Origin: CAZVWW01 sp964631265
GTDB lineage: Bacteria; Thermotogota; Thermotogae; MWEM01
NCBI GenBank assembly: GCA_964631265.1
Contig: CAZVWW010000086.1
Span: forward strand, 1 to 9,879
Length of the DNA stretch: 9,879 nt
Reading direction: 5' to 3'
Part shown: positions 1 to 5,954 of the stretch, piece after piece
Layout of the letters: every line of letters begins with the position of its first letter
Numbering within the stretch: the first letter of the stretch is position 1
Position numbers and translations under genes: made by a program
Notes under the pieces: generated by a model
Told to the model about the DNA's origin: nothing
What the model saw: only the letters and a program-made list of their open reading frames with translations
Database searches by the model: none

Positions 1-31
1 TGTTTCACTTCCTTTTTGAGCAGCCTTTTCT

Positions 32-259
32 TTATTCTATCATTTTTGTCTTTTTTTCCGATGCCTTTGGTTTCTTAAAATAAAAACAGGTTGAAGAAGG
101 CGGATAAAATTCAAAGTTGTTGCCAGTACCCGCAGCGAGATCGAGAGTTTTTCCTTCTATCCCGGGAACAAATCTCTCTCTGAGACTTCTCAGAGTCTAT
201 TTTTCAAGCTTAGAGAGCAGTGTGTCATAGTAATCTGCAATAAAATCGTACCGATTCAT
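32..259 (-). pseudogene. Remnant of a class I SAM-dependent methyltransferase (UbiE-like)
   Basis: Reading the minus strand from an ATG at 259-257 gives MNRYDFIADYYDTLLSKLEK, then an in-frame TAG (199-197). The same frame continues with RERFVPGIEGKTLDLAAGTG, then NNFEFYPP. LDLAAGTGNN is SAM-binding motif I of class I methyltransferases, and the N-terminal 'YD.IA..YD' pattern is typical of UbiE-like family members. After FYPP the frame turns into a lysine-rich, non-family tail and stops at TAA (34-32). The post-I, motif II and motif III parts are therefore missing. An AAAGAAG sequence about 8 nt before the ATG could have been the ribosome binding site. I infer a dead gene: one nonsense codon plus loss of about two thirds of the 3' part. 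A sequencing error could explain the TAG but not the missing C-terminus. Confidence 0.6.
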
Positions 260-480
260 TTGATCAACTTCTTTATCATTCGAGTATTATTACTCAAGTT
301 ATGTGTCATTATTACGGTATATTTAACAGCGGTTCTTATTCACTATTGTGGCTTGTTTTTTAGCCACTAGACCCAAGTCCCTAAACCCTCCTTAAAAAAA
401 GGCACACAAGGTCAGCTATTCCAGATTGTAAATCAATTCGTTACATTCACGCACAACTTGAGTTATTAGACTATTAGTAG
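260..480. other. Non-coding stretch between methyltransferase remnant and repeat element
   Basis: I see no coding sequence here. It is AT-rich. A short hairpin, GTGGCT (348-353) with AGCCAC (362-367), encloses a T-rich loop. A 9-bp inverted repeat, ACTCAAGTT (292-300) with AACTTGAGT (455-463), brackets most of the region. GAGTA/TACTC (282-286 and 291-295) forms a small dyad upstream of the methyltransferase remnant that might once have been a regulatory site. None of these is strong enough to name. Confidence 0.3.
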
Positions 481-577
481 GACTTGCTGAATAACCCATA
501 TCACTCGCTCGAATCTCGCTCCGACTCCCCTGGGCTGGAGCGGAAAATGAAACAAATACCCTCCAGGGTATTTTCCG
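481..577 (+). repeat. Structured ~98-nt repeat, copy A
   Basis: The first 62 nt (481-542) align without gaps to the reverse complement of 770-831, with 46 of 62 identical by my count. Both copies contain a CTGATGAATAAC-like start (here GCTGAATAAC) and a hairpin closed by CGCTCC (517-522) and GGAGCG (537-542). A second hairpin follows: AAATACCCT (554-562) pairs with AGGGTATTT (565-573), and an alternative outer pairing joins CGGAAAAT (541-548) to ATTTTCCG (570-577). The second hairpin differs in sequence from copy B but keeps its position and the TTTTCCG end. No coding frame is apparent. It could be a REP/MITE-type element end or a structured RNA. Confidence 0.6.
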
Positions 578-676
578 AATCTTTATAGGGTTGTGATATT
601 CAACCTCTGATCATAGGCGACAGCTGTTGATTTGGATGTCTATGCAGGGTCTTCCGAAGGTTTTGTTAAAAAAGCT

Positions 677-720
677 TACGTTGGGTTCCCGGAGAAATCA
701 GGGGGGCAGGTCCCTTGATT
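677..720 (+). repeat. REP-like dispersed repeat, copy 1
   Basis: This stretch matches 9815-9852 near the right edge. It shares TACGTT, a CCCG block, then AAATCAGGGGG and CAGGTCCCTTGATT, with a 3-nt length difference and one change (GC here versus AC) in the core. The core is itself an imperfect dyad, AATCAGGGG with TCCCTTGATT. It resembles the GGGACAGG-type REP sequences that RAYT transposases disperse in some genomes. That family assignment is from memory, and no transposase is present in the window. Confidence 0.55.
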
Positions 721-732
721 TCAGTAGATGAC

Positions 733-831
733 CGGAAAACAACCAAGGGTTGCTGTTTGGTTGTTTTTTCGCTCCAGGCCGGGGGACCTGGAGCGAGGTC
801 TAAGGGAGTGATTCGAGTTATTCATCAGGCC
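733..831 (-). repeat. Structured ~98-nt repeat, copy B (inverted)
   Basis: This is the inverted partner of the copy at 481-577. Read on the minus strand it begins GGCCTGATGAATAAC and carries a perfect 9-bp hairpin, CGCTCCAGG/CCTGGAGCG (arms at 787-795 and 770-778, loop of 8). An 11-bp hairpin follows, with arms 757-767 and 736-746, and the copy ends TTTTCCGG. Relative to copy A, one stem pair of the first hairpin is swapped (C-G to G-C) and another changes from G-T to A-T. That suggests the fold, not just the sequence, is conserved. Confidence 0.6.
736..769 (+). terminator. Hairpin with T-tract (terminator-like)
   Basis: AAAACAACCAA (736-746) pairs perfectly with TTGGTTGTTTT (757-767) around a 10-nt loop, followed by T's to 769. 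It has the shape of an intrinsic terminator on the plus strand and, more weakly, on the minus strand. A 9-bp hairpin (770-795) starts right after it. No plus-strand gene lies upstream in the window, so it is more likely part of the repeat copy it sits in. It would still insulate the downstream kinases from upstream transcription. Confidence 0.45.
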
Positions 832-984
832 TTATTATAACATATATCAGAACACGTAAAACTTGCACTCAAGCGTCTGAAATAGAACAAAGGATGGAAG
901 GAAACAAAATCAGAAAGTGAAAAAGGCTCTTTGTCATATCAAGCGGATGATTCTTTAAAGTAAATTAATGAATTGAGTGTGCCA

Positions 985-1013
985 TTGAAATCTTTCTTTA
1001 TAAAGTGTATAAT
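985..1013 (+). promoter_or_regulatory. Sigma70-type promoter for the hybrid kinase cluster
   Basis: TTGAAA (985-990) lies 17 bp upstream of a consensus TATAAT (1008-1013). The predicted transcript would begin near 1020, leaving a leader of about 25 nt before the ATG at 1045. This placement argues against the longer reading frame that begins with TTG at 973, because the promoter would then lie inside the gene. Confidence 0.6.
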
Positions 1014-1024
1014 GAAAAGACAAA

Positions 1025-1032
1025 AGAGGGGG
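1025..1032 (+). promoter_or_regulatory. G-rich ribosome binding site of the first kinase
   Basis: AGAGGGGG ends 12 nt before the ATG at 1045. The spacing is long, but ATTGT/ACAAT (1034-1038 and 1042-1046) could pair weakly and shorten it. No comparable site precedes the ATG at 1012 or the TTG at 973, so this site decides the start. Confidence 0.45.
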
Positions 1033-1044
1033 TATTGTCTAACA

Positions 1045-3015
1045 ATGGGTAGCAAAGATGATGAAACGCTTTTAAGGCAATATGAGACCATCATAGACAA
1101 CATCCAAACCAATATATTCCTCATAAAGGTAACGAAGGACGGCTCGTTAAGACTTGAAAAAATGAACCGGTCGTTGGAAGTTGTCACCGGCTTATCCAGT
1201 GAGAGCATGAAGGAAAATATCCCTGTTGACATTTTTGGTAAGAAAATTGGGGAAAGAATAGTAAAAAAATGTGAGCAATGTCTGACAGAAAATAAAACAA
1301 TCACTTACGAGGAAAGCTCGATGTTCCAGAACGAGGGAGGAATCTGGCAGATCAATCTCAAACCGATTAAGCATGATGGCGAACTGATCAGGATTGTGGG
1401 GGATCTGACAGAGATAACAGAGAGAAAGAGAGCTCAGGAGGATATCCTACATTGGAAGGATCTAATGTCCTATGTTATACAACATGATCCCAATGCCATT
1501 GCTGTCTTTGATAAAGATCTCCATTTCATCTTTGCCAGTGAGCGGTTTTTGAATGATTATCAGGTGAAGGAAAAAGATATTATCGGGAAGCATCATTACG
1601 ACGTTTTTCCGGACATCCCGGAGAAATGGCGGAACGTGCATCAGCGAGCCCTTCAAGGTGAGATCATTAGAGCCGAGGAGGACTTTTTCATCAGAAAAGA
1701 TGGCTCCACAGATTATACCAGCTGGGAATGCCGGCCGTGGTATCAGTCGGATGACTCGATTGGCGGTATTATCCTCTACACCGAAGTAATTACAAAACAA
1801 AAAGAGACAGAGCACGAATTAATCCGGGCAAAGGAGCTGGCTGAAACCTCTAACAGAGCGAAGAGTGAATTCCTGGCCACTATGAGCCATGAATTACGGA
1901 CGCCGCTGAACGGGGTTATCGGTTTCGGTGAAATCTTGAGAAAGACCGGACTGAATGAAATCCAAACGGAGTACTTGAACACAATTCTCATTTCCGCAGA
2001 AAAGCTTCTGGACATTATCAGCGATATTTTGAATTTAACCGAACTCGAAGCGGATAAAGCAGAAATAACTCCGGTTAAAACCAGCCTCGAAAAGACTATA
2101 GGAAAGACGCTTGAATATTTTGATCTTCAGGCTGCCGAGAAAGACATCACGCTCTCGATGAACCTTTCAGAGGATTGCCCCGAGTATATCAAGATCGATC
2201 CGGCGAGATTGAAACAGATTTTTTTGAATCTCTTGAGCAATGCCGTGAAATTCACCGACAAGGGCCGGATCGAAGTCAAAATCGAAGCGCTCAATATTGA
2301 CGAAGAAAAGGGAGAGGCAGATCTGCTCTTTTCAGTCAGCGACACGGGAATCGGCATCAAAGAATCCGATCAGGGTTATATCTTAAACGCCTTTACACAG
2401 CTTGATATGTCCACAACAAGAAGTTATGGAGGGACGGGACTTGGACTGACGATAGTGAATCGTCTACTTAAGAAGATGGGAAGTGAATTAAAAATCCACA
2501 GCGTTTACGGTGAAGGCAGTTGTTTTTCTTTTGAGTTGAGTGTTCCCTATGAAGATGCAAAATGCCCTTCCTTCAAAAAAGCAAAAGGAGATAGCCGTGT
2601 TCAAAAAAGAACGTTTAAAAATAAAAAGATACTGATCGCTGAAGACGACGATATCAACATGAACTTTGTGAAGACCGTTTTCAAGCTTTTATCCCCTGAT
2701 ATGCATATCCTTGAAGCTATAAACGGCAGAGAGGCCTACGACTTATACCGCGAACACCACCCGGATCTCATCTTCATGGACATCGTCATGCCGGATATGG
2801 ACGGATACCAGGCAACCGCTTTGATAAGACAGGAAAACAAAGAAGTCCCCATTGTGGCTTTAACGGCAAAAGTATTGAAAGATGACAAGGCGAAATGTCT
2901 CGACTACGGCATGAACGATTACCTTTCCAAACCGGTTTCTATCCACCAGTTAAGATCCACTCTTCAAAGATATCTTGATAATACAAGGATTAGCAGGACC
3001 TATTATGATAGTTAA
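1045..3015 (+). CDS. Hybrid sensor histidine kinase/response regulator, PAS-PAS-HisKA-HATPase-REC
   Basis: A 656-residue cytoplasmic-looking signalling protein with no membrane segment or signal peptide. PAS 1 covers about residues 10-125 and ends with the typical ITERKR linker. PAS 2 covers about 140-255 and is the 'DVFPDIPEKW ... EDFFIRKDGS' type. A short helical linker leads to HisKA, with H282 in SHELRTPLNG as the expected phosphorylation site. The ATPase domain has the N box (FLNLLSNAVKF, ~397), G1 DTGIGI (433) and G2 GGTGLGL (~462). The receiver (~528-645) has acidic residues in AEDDD, phospho-acceptor D579 in FMDIVMPDMDGY, then LTAK and KP. All catalytic residues are present. There is no HPt or output domain, so the signal must go to a separate partner. 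The start at 1045 is chosen over TTG 973 because of the promoter and G-rich site. The ligand is unknown. Confidence 0.92.
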   Translation: MGSKDDETLLRQYETIIDNIQTNIFLIKVTKDGSLRLEKMNRSLEVVTGLSSESMKENIPVDIFGKKIGERIVKKCEQCLTENKTITYEESSMFQNEGGIWQINLKPIKHDGELIRIVGDLTEITERKRAQEDILHWKDLMSYVIQHDPNAIAVFDKDLHFIFASERFLNDYQVKEKDIIGKHHYDVFPDIPEKWRNVHQRALQGEIIRAEEDFFIRKDGSTDYTSWECRPWYQSDDSIGGIILYTEVITKQKETEHELIRAKELAETSNRAKSEFLATMSHELRTPLNGVIGFGEILRKTGLNEIQTEYLNTILISAEKLLDIISDILNLTELEADKAEITPVKTSLEKTIGKTLEYFDLQAAEKDITLSMNLSEDCPEYIKIDPARLKQIFLNLLSNAVKFTDKGRIEVKIEALNIDEEKGEADLLFSVSDTGIGIKESDQGYILNAFTQLDMSTTRSYGGTGLGLTIVNRLLKKMGSELKIHSVYGEGSCFSFELSVPYEDAKCPSFKKAKGDSRVQKRTFKNKKILIAEDDDINMNFVKTVFKLLSPDMHILEAINGREAYDLYREHHPDLIFMDIVMPDMDGYQATALIRQENKEVPIVALTAKVLKDDKAKCLDYGMNDYLSKPVSIHQLRSTLQRYLDNTRISRTYYDS

Positions 3016-3149
3016 CAAATGATAGTACGTTGTGGCTAAATTCGTTCACAAATCAATAAGAAACCAGAACAAGCGAGAAAAGTGACTGTTCTAATAATTA
3101 TGAGATCATCACACTACCTAACTGACTTACTGGGGGGCCTTGGTACAAT

Positions 3150-5954
3150 ATGCAGATTGAGAAATTGATGGAAAGATCAAGTTTGGGCTTTGCAAGGCAT
3201 AAAATGATATATGATGAGAATGGCGTTCCCTGCGATTACGTTTTTATCTCTTTGAATCGTGCCTTTGAAGAGTTATCAGGCTTAAAGAGGGCAGAGATAC
3301 TTGGAAGACGTGTAACAGAAGTTCTTCCCGAGATAAAAGATGATTCGTTTGACTGGATCGGCTACTTCGGAAAGATTGCTCAAAATGGCGATAACAGACA
3401 ATTCAAGCAATATTCTCTACCCCTGGACAGATTCTTTAAGATTGAGGCCTTTTCAAGCGAACGGGGCTATTTTACAACCTTGTTTTCAGATATTACTCAG
3501 GAAAAGAGATTGATGGAACACGAAAAAAACCTATTTAACTTTTCACAAAGTTTGCTGAGAACTGAAACCGGAAAGACAGATTATAAGGCAATAGCAGAAA
3601 AAATGAAGAAGATCACAGGAGCTGCCTTTGTTTCTGTTAATCTCTTCATTCAAAATACAGATAAAACCAAAACCATGGCTGTTGCCGGTATTTCAAACAG
3701 AATAAGTGAAATTTCACAAAAGCTGGGGTTTAATCCCGTCAACAGAGTCTGGGGAAGGATTCCCGAGAGAACAGAGATGTTGAAGTCAAGTAATCTCAAA
3801 CGATACGAACGACTCCATGACTTTACAAAAAACAGGCTCCCGAAACCGCTTATAATGACACTGGAGAAATGCTTCAATATAGGAGCGATCTATGTAATCA
3901 GAATCAACGGTGATGAGGAGATTCTTGGAGATTTCACACTCCTTTTTTCAAAAGGAAAACAACTGAAAAACCAAAATGAGGCTTCCATATTTGCAGATAC
4001 TGTTGGTTTATTTCTACAGAAGCAACAGTCTCTAAAACTGAGCAGTAATGTTTTTGAGCAATCAAACGAAGGGTTGATCATTATTGATGCTGACGGTAAT
4101 GTCAAAGCGGTCAATCACCGTCTAAGTGACATGGTTGGTATTAGCAAACACAGATTGCATGACCAGAATATCATGGACTTCCTCAGAGAAGAAGACAAAA
4201 GGTTTTCAAAAACAGGGCTTGAAGAAACAATTAAACAAGGAAGAGGATATGCAGAGTATACGATTAGACTGCCCCGTGAACAGACCATGGATATTTCCGT
4301 GAATGCCAATATATACGATGAAGAAAATCATTTGTTATTGGTTGCGATAAAGGATATAACAGAATGGCGGAGGAGAGAAAAAGAAATTGAGAAAAAACAG
4401 TCAAAATTGGAACTGGCGATGGAAATTGGCAATACCGGATTCTGGGAATGGGACTTAAAAACCGATTATACCTTTTTCAGCCAGTCAGTTTATAGAGTGC
4501 TCGGATACAAGCCCGAAGAGATTGGAAACACAATGAAAGACTGGCTTGAACTGTTCCATCCAGAAGACAAAACGAATATTTTGCCCCGAATAATTGAATA
4601 TCCAGGCAGCGTTCAGTTAAAACCAGAAGAGTTCAGGTTGAGATGCAAAGACGGGCGCTATAAATGGTTTAAGGCGATGGGTAGGACGGTCAGGAAGGGC
4701 AAATCCGAAAAACCGCTCAGCGCTCTCGGAATTATTATGGACATCACGGAACTGAAAGAGTCGAAAATACGGGCAGAGGAGGCAAGCCGGGCAAAGAGTG
4801 AGTTTCTGGCCAATATGAATCATGAGATTAGAACACCGCTTAACGGGGTTATCGGTTTTTGTGAAATCTTAAAAGAGACTGATTTGGATGACGATCAAAG
4901 GCATTACATGGATATCATCGTCAATTCAGCTGAGACGTTGATGGGTCTCATAAATGATATTCTTGATTTATCCAAGATAGAGGCGGGAAAGCTTGAGCTC
5001 TCTCCCGAGAAAACAGAACTGAGAAAGCTTATCGAAACTTCTGTGGAACTGGTTAAACATAAGTGTGTTAAGGGAATACAGCTCTATAAGAAGGTTTCGC
5101 CTGCTGTTCCCCGTTATGGATACGTTGACCCGCTCCGGTTGAGACAGATACTCCTGAATCTTCTTAGTAATGCCGTGAAATTTACGGAAAAGGGGAGTGT
5201 GAAATTGATTGTTGAGCAGGAGAGAATCAATCGAAAAAAGAAGACGGCTAATCTGCTTTTTATGGTTGAAGATTCCGGTATTGGTATAAAAAAAGAGAAC
5301 ATCCATAAGATTACCGAAGCCTTCAACCAGGAAAGCAGCATGATAACCAAGCAGTTCGGCGGAACCGGCCTCGGACTTGCAATCACAAAGGAACTCCTTA
5401 AGAAAATGAACACGCAATTAAAAATTGATAGTGTTGAGGGACAGGGTAGTACCTTTTATTTCAATCTTGAGATCCCCTATATGGATGACTCATTTGATAA
5501 CATGAAAGAAACGGGGGGCAATAAACCCTCCAATTCCCCCGGAAAGCTCAAGATTCTTATGGTTGAGGACAGAGAAACAGATATGGATTTAGTCGAAATT
5601 ACGATCAAATCAACTTATCCTAATGCCGAAATTCTCAAAGCTCAAAATGGAAGTGAGGGAGTCCTTTTCTTCACGCAGCAGAATCCCGATTTGGTTTTCA
5701 TGGATATCATGATGCCGGACATGAGTGGTTATGAAACGACCGAGTTGATTAGAGACTATGATTCAAAGGTTCCCATAATAGCATTGACGGCCAGAGCAAC
5801 CGAAGATGAGAAGGAGAAAGTGCTTTCATCGGATATGAACGATTATCTATCAAAACCCGTCTCAATGAAGAGTATAATAGAGATTGTGAACCGCTATCTT
5901 GAAACGGGAGAAAAAAACCAGAACGGGGGGAAAAGAATAAATGGAAAAGAATAA
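3150..5954 (+). CDS. Multi-sensor hybrid histidine kinase, PAS-GAF-like-PAS-PAS-HisKA-HATPase-REC
   Basis: 934 residues, soluble. An N-terminal PAS (about 1-120, 'DSFDWIGYFGKIA' type, ending DITQEKR) is followed by a divergent region (about 135-295) that looks GAF-like but is not certain. A PAS at about 298-405 ends DITEWRRR. Another PAS at about 418-535 is the GFWEWDL ... HPED ... DGRYKWF form, ending DITELKE. HisKA has H558 in NMNHEIRTPLNG, with N in place of the usual S before the histidine. G1 is DSGIGI (708) and G2 is GGTGLGL (737). The receiver (~800-920) has phospho-acceptor D852 in FMDIMMPDMSGY, then LTAR and KP. It lies 134 nt after the first kinase with no evident terminator between, so it could be co-transcribed. 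It overlaps the next kinase by 14 nt. A TGGGGGG tract 12 nt before the ATG is the only ribosome-binding-like signal. Confidence 0.92.
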   Translation: MQIEKLMERSSLGFARHKMIYDENGVPCDYVFISLNRAFEELSGLKRAEILGRRVTEVLPEIKDDSFDWIGYFGKIAQNGDNRQFKQYSLPLDRFFKIEAFSSERGYFTTLFSDITQEKRLMEHEKNLFNFSQSLLRTETGKTDYKAIAEKMKKITGAAFVSVNLFIQNTDKTKTMAVAGISNRISEISQKLGFNPVNRVWGRIPERTEMLKSSNLKRYERLHDFTKNRLPKPLIMTLEKCFNIGAIYVIRINGDEEILGDFTLLFSKGKQLKNQNEASIFADTVGLFLQKQQSLKLSSNVFEQSNEGLIIIDADGNVKAVNHRLSDMVGISKHRLHDQNIMDFLREEDKRFSKTGLEETIKQGRGYAEYTIRLPREQTMDISVNANIYDEENHLLLVAIKDITEWRRREKEIEKKQSKLELAMEIGNTGFWEWDLKTDYTFFSQSVYRVLGYKPEEIGNTMKDWLELFHPEDKTNILPRIIEYPGSVQLKPEEFRLRCKDGRYKWFKAMGRTVRKGKSEKPLSALGIIMDITELKESKIRAEEASRAKSEFLANMNHEIRTPLNGVIGFCEILKETDLDDDQRHYMDIIVNSAETLMGLINDILDLSKIEAGKLELSPEKTELRKLIETSVELVKHKCVKGIQLYKKVSPAVPRYGYVDPLRLRQILLNLLSNAVKFTEKGSVKLIVEQERINRKKKTANLLFMVEDSGIGIKKENIHKITEAFNQESSMITKQFGGTGLGLAITKELLKKMNTQLKIDSVEGQGSTFYFNLEIPYMDDSFDNMKETGGNKPSNSPGKLKILMVEDRETDMDLVEITIKSTYPNAEILKAQNGSEGVLFFTQQNPDLVFMDIMMPDMSGYETTELIRDYDSKVPIIALTARATEDEKEKVLSSDMNDYLSKPVSMKSIIEIVNRYLETGEKNQNGGKRINGKE
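5925..5935 (+). promoter_or_regulatory. G-rich ribosome binding site of the third kinase, inside the end of the second
   Basis: GGGGGGAAAAG lies within the last codons of the upstream gene, with the G run ending 10 nt before the ATG at 5941. The stop codon of the upstream gene lies past this ATG. Ribosomes finishing kinase 2 could therefore restart on kinase 3, a classical arrangement for translational coupling. Confidence 0.5.

Larger units (their letters stand above)
481..831. mobile_element. Possible fold-back (MITE-like) element with long imperfect inverted ends
   Basis: The inverted copies at 481-577 and 733-831 bracket about 155 nt with no convincing gene, so the whole unit could fold back on itself. 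The centre includes one REP-like repeat (677-720). The outermost 15 nt of the two ends match at 12 positions. I could not see a clear target-site duplication: the left flank ends ATTAGTAG and the right flank begins TTATTATA. The mobile interpretation is therefore inference. Two independent insertions of the same repeat in opposite directions would look the same. Confidence 0.35.

Noticed and set aside
610..714. Short protein-like frame in the centre of the fold-back element (VDLDVYAGSSEG, then FVKKAYVGFPEKSGG)
   Set aside because: It is about 30 codons with no start codon or ribosome binding site, and its end is the REP-like repeat, so it looks like chance.
677..720. CRISPR array or integron attC site in the left repeats
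   Set aside because: There are no regularly spaced direct repeats with unique spacers. The repeats lack clear paired core sites of an attC, and no cas or integrase gene is present.
939..1304. 121-residue minus-strand frame over the promoter and start of kinase 1
   Set aside because: It is a low-complexity hydrophobic translation opposite a PAS domain, and the promoter elements lie on the plus strand.
4968..5417. Minus-strand frames of 149 and 99 residues inside kinase 2
   Set aside because: They are shadows of the HisKA/HATPase coding sequence, with no family resemblance of their own.
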